Source: Clostridiales bacterium UBA4039
Lineage (GTDB): Bacteria; Bacillota; Clostridia; Lachnospirales; Vallitaleaceae
Direction: 5' to 3'
Assembly: GCA_002382805.1 (NCBI GenBank)
Contig: DGAD01000033.1
Span: 1 to 57,879 of the forward strand
DNA length: 57,879 nt
Below, piece after piece: positions 26,239-33,847 of the stretch; positions within the stretch are counted from its first letter, which is position 1; each line of letters starts with the position of its first letter. The translations under genes were made by a program, and so were the position numbers. The notes below the pieces were generated by a model. That model searched no databases. It was not told the origin of the DNA and was given only the letters and a program-made list of their open reading frames with translations.

Positions 26239-26278
26239 ATGATACGAGGCATTGATTTAAGTCAATGCCTCGCATCAT
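26239..26278. repeat. 17-bp inverted repeat upstream of DUF4386
   Basis: ATGATACGAGGCATTGA and TCAATGCCTCGCATCAT are complementary except for one pair, around a 6-nt TTTAAG loop. It lies 50 bp before the minus-strand start and could be an operator or a hairpin. No U-run follows on the plus strand. Confidence 0.65.
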
Positions 26279-26283
26279 TTAAA

Positions 26284-26942
26284 GCGCATACAAACAACAG
26301 GGAACTAGCTTTCCTTGATAGTGGGCGACTGGATGATTGACAACAGTATGCCAACAATCTATACTGAAAAAAGAAATAATGATATAAAATCTCAAATAAA
26401 GAAAAATTTATAATAAAGAGGATTTGACTCATGTGCTAATTACACACCAAGATCATGATCATATGGGCGCATTATATAAACTAAAACAGAAGTATCCAAA
26501 CATACAGGTAGTTGCAAGTAAAAAAGAATCAAGGTATATTTCAGGGAAACAAAAATCTCTGCGGTTGGAACAAGCAGAGGCCATGCAGGCCCAATTGCCT
26601 CAAGAACAAAAAGCTTTTGGAGCGGAGTTTTGTAATATATTAAAAAATGTACAACCGGTTGAGGTGGATTTAGAAGTAGGTGATGGAGAGCTTTTTGATT
26701 GGTGTGGGGGATGTACGATAATAGGAACACCAGGCCACACGCCAGGTCACATCTCAATCTTTGTAAATCAGAAAAAAGTTATGATTACAGGAGACGCTGC
26801 AGCTTTAGAAAATGGGGCGTTGGTAATCGCAAATCCTCAATATACATTAGATATAGATGAGGCTGAGGCATCGCTACGTAAAATCCTGACATATGAAGCA
26901 AAAGAAATTATCTGCTATCACGGAGGGGTCTTAATACCTTAG
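26284..26942 (+). pseudogene. metallo-beta-lactamase-fold hydrolase, N-terminus frameshifted
   Basis: Residues encoded from about 26400 onward are clean: KEDLTHVLITHQDHDHMG (a HxDxDH zinc-site variant), CTIIGTPGHTPGHISIF and MITGDAAAL, ending in ICYHGG. The expected first ~50 residues are present only in pieces in other frames: NRELAFLDSG then a stop (26299-26343), and MIDNSMPTIYTEKRNND then a stop (about 26332-26411). At least two indels therefore separate the start from the active-site region. An initiation at TTG 26424 would give a 172-residue product lacking the first beta strands and is unlikely to be functional. Confidence 0.75.
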
Positions 26943-26958
26943 ACAATTCATTTTTTTA

Positions 26959-27002
26959 GGCTAAGTGGTGGGGCAGAAGATGCTTCACATCTTAGTCTTT
27001 TT
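26959..27002 (+). terminator. terminator after the MBL pseudogene
   Basis: GGCTAAG (26959-26965) pairs with CTTAGTC (26991-26997), one G-U pair, followed by TTTTT. The loop is long and may fold further. Confidence 0.6.
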
Positions 27003-27115
27003 ATGTATCATAAAATGGAGTGAAAATAATGTTCGCTTGCTATTTAATGTGTTAGCTGATAGAATGAAAGTAATGTTAACCTTACTTTTGGAATAAAAAG
27101 GAGAAAAATGGACTT

Positions 27116-27364
27116 GTGAAAAATCGTATTAAAGAACTAAGAGAACAAAAAGGGATAACTCAAGAGCAACTTGGGCAGATAATCGGCACCTCAAGACAGG
27201 CAATCAATGCCATTGAGACAGAAAAGTTTGAGCCTTCGATCTGGATAGCCTATGATATTGCAAAAGCGTTTGGATGTGCAATTGAGGACGTGTTTTTATT
27301 TGAAGAAAGCATTAAAAAATCACGTGCGGCAATAAGTAGGAGGTGTTCTAATGGCAATTCGTGA
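27116..27364 (+). CDS. XRE-family helix-turn-helix regulator
   Basis: The protein has 82 residues, with a Cro/C1-type HTH across 4-58 (IKELREQKGITQEQLGQIIG, TSRQAINAIETEKFEPSIW). It resembles the short YozG-like regulators. The start is GTG 27116. The ribosome site GGAG is 11-12 nt away and also feeds an ATG-GAC-TTG-TGA mini-frame overlapping the GTG, so initiation may be by reinitiation. The last 14 bp overlap the peptide deformylase gene. Confidence 0.75.
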   Translation: MKNRIKELREQKGITQEQLGQIIGTSRQAINAIETEKFEPSIWIAYDIAKAFGCAIEDVFLFEESIKKSRAAISRRCSNGNS

Positions 27365-27818
27365 GATGCGCTTTGAGGGGGATGAAGTATTAACCAAGAG
27401 GTGTAGAGAAGTTGCGATAGTAGACGACCATATCCGTAGTATCTTGGACGATATGATGGATACACTTCACATAACGCCTAATGGCGCAGCATTAGCAGCC
27501 AATCAAGTAGGCATATTGCGTAGGCTTATCGTCATCGATTTTGATGATCAGTATCTAAAACTAGTGAATCCTAAAATTATTGGAAGCAGCGGTGTCCAAG
27601 AATGCATTGAAGGTTGCCTAAGTTATCCGGGACGTTTTGGAAAAACCATTCGACCGCAATCTGTTACGATTCAAGCACTTGATGAATATGGAGAAGAGCT
27701 GATGTTAACAGGTGAAGGAGAGATGGCAAAATGTTTTTGTCATGAAATAGAGCATTTAGATGGAAAAGTCTTTTTAGATAAGGTGATTGAGTATTATTCG
27801 AAAGAAGGTAATGAGTGA
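27351..27818 (+). CDS. def: peptide deformylase
   Basis: Removes the N-formyl group from new proteins in the cytoplasm. It has 155 residues with all three family motifs: GAALAANQVG (45-54), EGCLS (87-91, metal ligand C89) and HEIEHLDG (131-138, ligands H131 and H135, catalytic E132). Motif 1 reads GAALAA instead of the usual GxGLAA. ATG 27351 has AGGAGG 7-8 nt upstream, inside the HTH gene. Clostridia often carry two deformylases; this small copy beside a regulator may be the accessory one. Confidence 0.93.
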   Translation: MAIREMRFEGDEVLTKRCREVAIVDDHIRSILDDMMDTLHITPNGAALAANQVGILRRLIVIDFDDQYLKLVNPKIIGSSGVQECIEGCLSYPGRFGKTIRPQSVTIQALDEYGEELMLTGEGEMAKCFCHEIEHLDGKVFLDKVIEYYSKEGNE

Positions 27819-27892
27819 AGGATAGGATAAAGGTTATTATCGTGGCAAAAGCATTAGGGTATTAATATTCGACAAATAGGGAGTGTGATAAC

Positions 27893-27991
27893 ATGAATGT
27901 TTTTCTCATGGATAGAAAAATGATTGATATGCTCTGTGCAAAGTCTGTAAGTATGAGGCTGGCGACAATTTGCACAGAGAAAGAGATATAG
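27893..27991 (+). other. possible 32-residue small frame overlapping an 11-bp inverted repeat
   Basis: ATG 27893 follows GGGAGTG and opens a 32-codon frame (MNVFLMDRKMIDMLCAKSVS...). CTCTGTGCAAA (27932-27942) and TTTGCACAGAG (27969-27979) are perfect complements with a 26-nt loop inside it. Either a small structured RNA or a short peptide is possible. The gap 27819-28067 holds nothing else. Confidence 0.4.
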
Positions 27992-28067
27992 TCGCTTTTG
28001 ACAGATAATTTCATACATATACAGGCTTTGTTTCCTTAGTAAAAATTAAATTAAGGAAGTGAGCTTT

Positions 28068-28337
28068 ATGCGATATGTAAGAATCGACAAAATATTACCG
28101 GAGGATTTAGTTAAAGAGATTCAAAAATATATCCAAGGGGAATATGTGTACATCCCTTCTCCTGCTGACAAGAGAAAAAGATGGGGTGAAAAAACAAAGA
28201 GTCGAGAATATTTAAAAAAAAGAAATGAAAAGATTTTAAAGCAATATATAGCTGGGCAATCCATTCGACATCTAGCAGAAGAGTTTTTTCTATCAGATAG
28301 TAGTATTAAGAAAATCGTATATAAAAAAGATAAGTAA
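28068..28337 (+). CDS. CD3324-like small DNA-binding protein
   Basis: The protein has 89 residues. The pattern MRYVRIDKILPEDLVKEIQK, YVYIPSPADKRKRWGE and SREYLKKRNEKILKQYIAG matches the CD3324 family common in Clostridia. The C-terminal helix-turn-helix-like AEEFFLSDSSIKKIVYK suggests a Mor-type DNA binder. The start was moved to ATG 28068, which has AAGGAAGTGAG upstream, instead of GTG 28059. A terminator follows directly. Confidence 0.8.
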   Translation: MRYVRIDKILPEDLVKEIQKYIQGEYVYIPSPADKRKRWGEKTKSREYLKKRNEKILKQYIAGQSIRHLAEEFFLSDSSIKKIVYKKDK

Positions 28338-28343
28338 GCAAAA

Positions 28344-28375
28344 GCTACCATGCATTTAATGTATGGTAGTTTTTG
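28344..28375 (+). terminator. terminator after the CD3324-like gene
   Basis: GCTACCATGCATT pairs with AATGTATGGTAGT (two G-U pairs), followed by TTTTG. Confidence 0.85.
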
Positions 28376-28474
28376 TATAAAAAATGATATAGAAAAAAGT
28401 ATTATCTTTCTTAAAAAGTCAAGAAGCCTTAATATAACAGTGAAGAAATAGTTTATAAAAGGAGAAAAGATAAT

Positions 28475-28888
28475 ATGAATAAAAAAATAGCATTGATGTA
28501 TTCAAAAAATTTAGCCAAAGTAGATTATGCGTATGTAGGGCATATACCTTCAGGAATGGATTTGTTCTTTATGGCGGGAGCATGTCCTATTGATAAAAAT
28601 GGGGAAGTACCTGACCAAAGCAATTATGAACTTCAGGCAAAGCTTTGCGTAGAGAACTTGAAGATAGCTCTAAAAGAGTGTAGAGCTAATTTGGAAGACG
28701 TAGCATATACTCGAGTTCTTGTAGCATCTGACGAACAATCAGATTTGGTAAGTGCATGGGAAACAATAAGAGCAGAATTTGGGCAACATGATGTCCCAAG
28801 CATCTTATTTGGAGTTACAGTATTAGGATATGCTAATCAATTAGTAGAAATTGAAGCTGTTGCAGCATTATCACCCAATAAAGTATAA
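28475..28888 (+). CDS. RidA-family enamine/imine deaminase homologue
   Basis: The protein has 137 residues with a YjgF/RidA trimer fold. GACPIDKNGEVP, QAKLCVENLKIALKECRANLEDV and VLGYANQLVEIEAVA match family positions. The Arg usually found in the active site (...R at the VxxRVF position) is not obvious here, so the substrate range may differ from RidA proper. AAAGGAG precedes ATG 28475. It is a single gene between a terminator and a TetR operon. Confidence 0.85.
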   Translation: MNKKIALMYSKNLAKVDYAYVGHIPSGMDLFFMAGACPIDKNGEVPDQSNYELQAKLCVENLKIALKECRANLEDVAYTRVLVASDEQSDLVSAWETIRAEFGQHDVPSILFGVTVLGYANQLVEIEAVAALSPNKV

Positions 28889-28971
28889 TTAGACCGTGTT
28901 CCAAAAGTTATGGTAATGGCAAATGAAAAGGTCATTATTTTTTCAGAACTGTATTTGTTTGAAAATATGTA

Positions 28972-29000
28972 TTGACAAAAAAGAAGGATAACCCTATAAT
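28972..29000 (+). promoter_or_regulatory. consensus sigma-A promoter of the TetR operon
   Basis: TTGACA (28972-28977) and TATAAT (28995-29000) with an exact 17-bp spacer. Transcription should start near 29006-29008, that is, downstream of the ATG at 29001. Confidence 0.85.
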
Positions 29001-29035
29001 ATGAGCATACTCAATTATGAGTATGCTCATATTAT
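28996..29035. promoter_or_regulatory. 40-bp palindromic operator over the TetR promoter
   Basis: The two 18-bp arms (left ATAATATGAGCATACTCA) are perfect complements around a 4-nt ATTA centre. The palindrome covers the -10 box and the start of transcription, so bound repressor would block RNA polymerase. Autoregulation by the following TetR protein is the simplest reading. Confidence 0.85.
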
Positions 29036-29048
29036 AGGAGGAGATATT

Positions 29049-29666
29049 ATTTCAGGATTAAGAGAACAAAAGAAAATGATGACAAGAAAAAAAATTCTTG
29101 ATGTTTCTAAAAATCTATTTGAAAAAAAAGGTTTTAAAAATGTTAAAACATCAGAAATAGCTAAACTCGCCGAGATAGGTGAAGGAACGTTGTTTAACTA
29201 TTTTAAGTCAAAAAGTGAGCTTTTTATAGCTGCTTTATTTGAAGATGTAGCATCTGTCGAATATAAAAACGATGTGGTTGACCTCAATTCAAAAGAAGAA
29301 ATCATTGAAGAGATTTGTCGTATCATTGAATTTTATGTAAAAAATGCAAAAGAAATTCATCGGACATTATTACGGGAATATTATTCAATTATTTATGATG
29401 CTACAGATGTAGACTCTAAAAGTAGCCGACAAAGCTACATGGATGCAGATCAAATTATTGCGGATAATTTGGGTGCTTTATTTAGAGCATTGATAGAAAA
29501 AGAAAAAATCAGTCCACAATTTGATGTTCAAACGGCCGTCAAATGTATATATGGATGCTCAATTACTGTTTTTAATGAATTTGTCTATAATGATTTAATG
29601 ACATATGCGTTCATGATGAGAGAAGTGAAGAAACAAGTCGAATTTATCTTAGAGGGAAAACTATAA
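29049..29666 (+). CDS. TetR-family repressor (probable ATT start)
   Basis: The protein has about 205 residues. The N-terminal DNA-binding domain is typical: TRKKILDVSKNLFEKKGFKN, SEIAKLAEIGEGTLFNYF. The rest is a ligand/dimerisation domain. The ATG that would open the longest frame (29001) lies before the predicted transcription start and inside the operator. AGGAGG (29036-29041) is 7 nt before ATT 29049, giving ISGLREQKK..., an arrangement typical of TetR N-termini. ATT is therefore my best start; the next ATG (29076) has no ribosome site. A membrane-protein gene follows 25 bp downstream and is probably its target. Confidence 0.8.
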   Translation: MSGLREQKKMMTRKKILDVSKNLFEKKGFKNVKTSEIAKLAEIGEGTLFNYFKSKSELFIAALFEDVASVEYKNDVVDLNSKEEIIEEICRIIEFYVKNAKEIHRTLLREYYSIIYDATDVDSKSSRQSYMDADQIIADNLGALFRALIEKEKISPQFDVQTAVKCIYGCSITVFNEFVYNDLMTYAFMMREVKKQVEFILEGKL

Positions 29667-29691
29667 ATGTATTGAGTAAAGGGAGAAAAAG

Positions 29692-30294
29692 ATGAAAAAT
29701 GACGTAATAATTAATTGGGAGTATTCTGGAAAAAAAGATTTTGTTAATGGCACAGGAGCCTATTTGGAAGAGAGAATACTAGGGTATGTGGGAAGTTTAA
29801 TCATCCCATGTGTATTGGTCGTTCTTAATTTAAATGGTGAGCTTCAATGGAATATTTATCAGATTGTTATTGGAGTGCTACTTGGATTTGATTTGGGTGG
29901 AGGCATGATTAGTAACGCTTTGAACTCCGGGAAGCGGTTTTATCATACAGAAGCGAAACAAGACGAAGGTAAGTCGGGAAGAATCTTAAAAAACCATTTG
30001 TTGTTCGCGGGTATTCATGTGCAACCTTTTGTTGTAGGTCTTGTATTTAATAATATGGATTGGTTATATGGTCTTTTATGGTATTTGATTTTTATGACGG
30101 CGGCAATCATTGTACACAAGACGCCATTATATTTACAACGTCCCGTCTCCATGATGATGGTGTTATTAGCCGTTTTAATCAATACATTTCTCATTTTACC
30201 GATTGCAGGGTTTGGATGGTTTGTTCCTGTCCTTTTCTTAAAAATTATATATGGACACATGGTAAGAGAAGAGCCTTATCGAAAAAATCTATAA
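29692..30294 (+). CDS. polytopic membrane protein of unknown function
   Basis: The protein has 200 residues with about five hydrophobic segments (LGYVGSLIIPCVLVVLN, IYQIVIGVLLGFDLGGGMI, WLYGLLWYLIFMTAAIIV, MMMVLLAVLINTFLILPIAGFGW). A DLGGGMISNALNSGKRFYH loop may be functional. I do not recognise the family. It is encoded 25 bp after the TetR gene with AGGGAG, so it is likely the repressed gene of that operon. A role in export or membrane stress is only a guess. Confidence 0.7.
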   Translation: MKNDVIINWEYSGKKDFVNGTGAYLEERILGYVGSLIIPCVLVVLNLNGELQWNIYQIVIGVLLGFDLGGGMISNALNSGKRFYHTEAKQDEGKSGRILKNHLLFAGIHVQPFVVGLVFNNMDWLYGLLWYLIFMTAAIIVHKTPLYLQRPVSMMMVLLAVLINTFLILPIAGFGWFVPVLFLKIIYGHMVREEPYRKNL

Positions 30295-30370
30295 ATGTGA
30301 TACAATGAATCAATGCGAGAAGTAATGAATAAACACGTTTGGTGATTGAGAATAATGAGGGTGAGAGATA

Positions 30371-31132
30371 ATGAAAAAGGGACTAGGTGTATTGAGTTTA
30401 ATTATCGTATGTGCATTTTTTTATGCACTTATTTTTCAAAAAGACGAAAAAATTGAATATAATGCATTGGAATATCGAAAACTTGACATTGCTCAAAACA
30501 AAAAGTATTTGCTCAAAAATGCTACAATCATTACTATGGAAAATGAAGAGGACGTTTTTAAGGGGTCAATTCTTGTGTCTAATGGAGTTATTACATTTAT
30601 TGGACAAGACAAGCATATCATTTATCCCAAGGATGTTGAAATAGTTGACTGCACAGATAAATATATTTTACCGGGGTTTGCAGATATGCACGTACATGCC
30701 AATGAGATACAGACTCACCAAAGGTTTTTGGCTTATGGAGTTACCCTAGTGAGAAATATGCAAGGATCTAAGGTACATCTTGATCGAAGAGAGAGTATTC
30801 AAAACGGGAAGTTGCTTGGACCAGAAATGTTTGTTGGAACCCCTTTGTTTGATGGACCAGATCCTATGTGGCCTAGAGACTCTATTGTTCTAAAACAAGT
30901 CGATGAGGTGTTACCTGCTATTGAAATGGTCATCGATGAAGGTTATGACTTTATTAAAATATATAATAACTTGTCGAGAGATGTATTTGATGAAGTGATG
31001 CGTATTGCTAAAGTGAAAGGAATCTTAGTGGCAGGTCATGTTCCCTATAAAATTAGTGCAGAATATGCAGTCATGACAAAAGGGAGGTACTTAAATCAAG
31101 AATGGATAAAAAAGCAAGAAAAAAATTATTGA
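30371..31132 (+). pseudogene. amidohydrolase, C-terminal half missing
   Basis: The protein has an N-terminal membrane anchor (LGVLSLIIVCAFFYALIF). An amidohydrolase N-terminus follows: LLKNATIITMENEEDVFKGS, YILPGFADMHVHAN (metal HxH), DFIKIYNN (position of the bridging Lys) and AGHVPYKIS (third His). The family continues for about 180 residues with two more metal ligands (His, Asp). Here the frame breaks into MTKGRYLNQEWIKKQEKNY and stops. At 253 residues it lacks the last His and Asp and should be inactive. A small unrelated frame follows. Confidence 0.7.
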
Positions 31133-31203
31133 AATAAAGCGTTTTAAATCATAAAACGGAAAAGGAAAGTGGCAAAAAGAGGATAAATAAGGGGGAAGAG
31201 CAT

Positions 31204-31353
31204 ATGACAGAAGCAACGTTAAGCGACATGATTGTAAAGGATTTTGAAGTATTGGAACGAGGGTTGGTTTTGCTAAGCAAAGAACAATACATACTCCATT
31301 CATTAGGGATAAAAGATACTGAAGCTGCAGATGCGCTCAAATATAGCAATTGA
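31204..31353 (+). CDS. 49-residue hypothetical protein
   Basis: Short frame MTEATLSDMIVKDFEVLERG..., ending DTEAADALKYSN, with a GGGGGAAGAG ribosome site 3-4 nt before ATG. It has no membrane segment and no domain I know. It may be a genuine small helical protein or a remnant left by the rearrangement that truncated the amidohydrolase. Confidence 0.45.
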   Translation: MTEATLSDMIVKDFEVLERGLVLLSKEQYILHSLGIKDTEAADALKYSN

Positions 31354-31410
31354 GGTTAAGTCAACAAAGTGTTGATTATTATCAAAGATAATATTGCCTA
31401 TGCATAGCAC

Positions 31411-33825
31411 TTAAGATATAATCTGGACAATGCCTTTGTCTCCATCCACTATAATTACTTGCCCATCTTGTAGTGAATCAGTTGCATTACCACAACCTAA
31501 AACAGCAGGAATATCATACTCTCTTGCCACAATAGCACTGTGGGATAATGGTCCGCCAGTATCAGAGACAACGGCAGAAGCTAATACAAATAGGGGAGTC
31601 CAAGATGGGTCAGTATAACGGCAAACCAAAATGTCACCCGGCTGTATTTTATCAAATTCCTCTAAAGTTAAAATCTTTTTAACTCTTCCCCGACACACTC
31701 CTCGGTTCCCGGATACACCAGTCAGTGTATTTTGATTGTTCATCTTCGATCCTATGGAAATGCTATCCCATAAGTTTTTATTTTGCGGACGGCTTGCCTT
31801 CCTGATTACAATCTTCTTTTTATAGTCTAAAAAGCTGTTAGGTAGTGTATAAACCTCATCTAAAGTGAGGAAGAGAATATCCTTCGGTTGCTCAAAAACT
31901 TCTGGAAAGCGGTTGTTTAGCTCAAATGCAATCCTTCGAACCAAACCGTAGCACATTTCTATCAGGTATAAGCTTTTTTCCCGATTAACATGATAACCTC
32001 GTATTTCTTCGATTTTTTTACGTACCTTGACAGCTTTTTTCATAGAAAAACGTTCTTGAATTTTTGTAAGAATGATTTGATATTTGTCGTGTTCAGCATC
32101 ATTTTTATCAGAGTAAAGTAGGACTTTAATGAGAGAAAAGAGCGAACTCATATCCTCAAACCATGATACAGAACCAAATGCGCAATAACTGGCGGTGGAT
32201 TTCCAACCAAATTCATTTAGAAAATTTTGCAGCTTAATAGAAAAATCAGGGTATCTGTCTCTAAAGTCTGATATGGTACAGCTATCTATATTTTTGGGAT
32301 TAGAAATTGCTTTTTTCATTTCCGGATGCTCTTGAATATATACAGCCAATTTTTTTAATGCTATATTCATTTCCCATGTCTTATAAGGCAAATTACTTAG
32401 CAAATCAAATTCATTTATACCTTTATCTATCTTTTGTAAGGTTGAGTAAAGCAGTTTAGAAATAGCAACAGATGGGAAAATATTATATCGAAAGCGCACA
32501 TAAGCAATCTTTTCCGATAGATCAATAAGGTCTTTCAGCTGCTGAACCAATGCGTTGGTAGATAACTGAGAAACATCAACTGATGCGTTTTCATTCAGTT
32601 GTCTTTTTATCATATAAAATTCACTGTCGGTATGCGATGAATTAACTGCGTAGTCAGTAAAACTTCGAAGAAGAAAAGGAAGTTTCACGATTTTTGGGTA
32701 CAAACGCATCTTGCCTGCGGTGATGGAAAGTACGCCATCTTCATCCATTCTTAACTCTCCACCAATGGAAATACCTAATTCACGAAATACCCTTGCCTTT
32801 GCATGTTCTACGATTTTACATGGTTCAACATCCAAAGGATAAAGCGGGATGGGGCAATGTTCAATCCAATCATTTAGTATTGCTTTTTGAGAGGCTGATA
32901 GTTCGATGTGATTATTTTTTGGTTTATCCAGAGTTGTGATAGGGCGTGATTGTAATAAATATAGATTACCTTTGGAAATAGCCCACTCTATATCCTGTGG
33001 ACTGCCATAATGCTGCTCAATTTTTTTTCCCATCTCAAAAATCTCAAGTGCTTGCTTTTTAGTCAGACAAAAGCGACTTTTTTGTTCTGCCGGTGTTCTT
33101 CTTTCTTCAATTCCAATCGTACTGTAGCAAATACAAATATCTTTTTCGCCCAATTTTTTATCGGTAATACTTTTTTGGCTTTTGTCGTACATATAAATAT
33201 CGGGCGTTACTTTTCCTGAAACAATTGCTTCACCAAGTCCCCATGAGGCGTTGAGCATCATTTGACCTGTATCTTGGCTAATTGGATCAGCAGTAAAAAG
33301 AACTCCTGATATTTCGCTTTCAACCATTTCCTGAACAACAACCGCCAAGGAGACCTTGATAGCATCAAAGTTTGACTGTTTCCGATAAGAGACAGCTCGT
33401 GGCGAATACAGAGAAGCAAAACATTTTTTTATCGCTATGTAAAGCTGTTTTTCGCCAATTACATTCAGATAAGTTTCTTGCTGCCCTGCAAAGCTTGCTT
33501 CCGGTAAATCCTCGGTAGTAGCGGAGGAACGAACAGCAAGCCTTATATTTTGTCCAAGTTCAACATGGCATTTAGCAATTTCCTGTTCAAGTTCAAGCGG
33601 GATGTTTCCATTTTCTATTTGGAGACGAAGGTCATCGCTGTAAGCTGATGGCTGTTGTTGAAAGTTGTTTTGCTCCATGTATTCGTCAAATGCATTTGCA
33701 GTAATACAAAATCCATTAGGGACAGGCAAGCCTGCGCTATACATCTCGCCCAAGTTTGCACCCTTTCCCCCAACGACAGGAACGTCCTCTTTTTTTATTC
33801 CTTGAAACTTTCTTATATATTTCAT
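31411..33825 (-). CDS. rifampicin-phosphotransferase-like PEP/ATP dikinase
   Basis: The protein has 804 residues. The N-terminal ATP-grasp of the PEP synthase/PPDK type is clear (VGGKGANLGEMYSAGLPVPNGF, AVRSSATTEDLPEASFAGQQETYLNV, and EWAISKGNLYLLQSRPI near 290). The middle ~400 residues are helical. The phosphohistidine swivelling domain is at the extreme C-terminus (DTGGPLSHSAIVARE, catalytic H762). The PEP-binding TIM barrel that follows this domain in PEP synthase is absent. That order (ATP, middle, His) is the one of rifampicin phosphotransferase Rph, so drug phosphorylation is more likely than PEP synthesis. Length is somewhat short (Rph about 870). AAGGAG precedes ATG. It lies third after TetR and MFS genes. 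Confidence 0.75.
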   Translation of the reverse strand: MKYIRKFQGIKKEDVPVVGGKGANLGEMYSAGLPVPNGFCITANAFDEYMEQNNFQQQPSAYSDDLRLQIENGNIPLELEQEIAKCHVELGQNIRLAVRSSATTEDLPEASFAGQQETYLNVIGEKQLYIAIKKCFASLYSPRAVSYRKQSNFDAIKVSLAVVVQEMVESEISGVLFTADPISQDTGQMMLNASWGLGEAIVSGKVTPDIYMYDKSQKSITDKKLGEKDICICYSTIGIEERRTPAEQKSRFCLTKKQALEIFEMGKKIEQHYGSPQDIEWAISKGNLYLLQSRPITTLDKPKNNHIELSASQKAILNDWIEHCPIPLYPLDVEPCKIVEHAKARVFRELGISIGGELRMDEDGVLSITAGKMRLYPKIVKLPFLLRSFTDYAVNSSHTDSEFYMIKRQLNENASVDVSQLSTNALVQQLKDLIDLSEKIAYVRFRYNIFPSVAISKLLYSTLQKIDKGINEFDLLSNLPYKTWEMNIALKKLAVYIQEHPEMKKAISNPKNIDSCTISDFRDRYPDFSIKLQNFLNEFGWKSTASYCAFGSVSWFEDMSSLFSLIKVLLYSDKNDAEHDKYQIILTKIQERFSMKKAVKVRKKIEEIRGYHVNREKSLYLIEMCYGLVRRIAFELNNRFPEVFEQPKDILFLTLDEVYTLPNSFLDYKKKIVIRKASRPQNKNLWDSISIGSKMNNQNTLTGVSGNRGVCRGRVKKILTLEEFDKIQPGDILVCRYTDPSWTPLFVLASAVVSDTGGPLSHSAIVAREYDIPAVLGCGNATDSLQDGQVIIVDGDKGIVQIIS

Positions 33826-33847
33826 AGATGAATTCTCCTTAAAAAAA

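Noticed and set aside
27108..27119. ATG-GAC-TTG-TGA as a real leader peptide of the HTH gene
   Set aside because: Three codons with no sign of conservation available; mentioned only as a possible reinitiation context.
29001..29003. ATG 29001 as the start of the TetR gene
   Set aside because: It directly follows the TATAAT box and lies inside the operator, upstream of the expected transcription start.
31361..31375. TCAACA-AAG-TGTTGA stem as a terminator between convergent genes
   Set aside because: Only 6 bp and no U-run on either strand; too weak to call.
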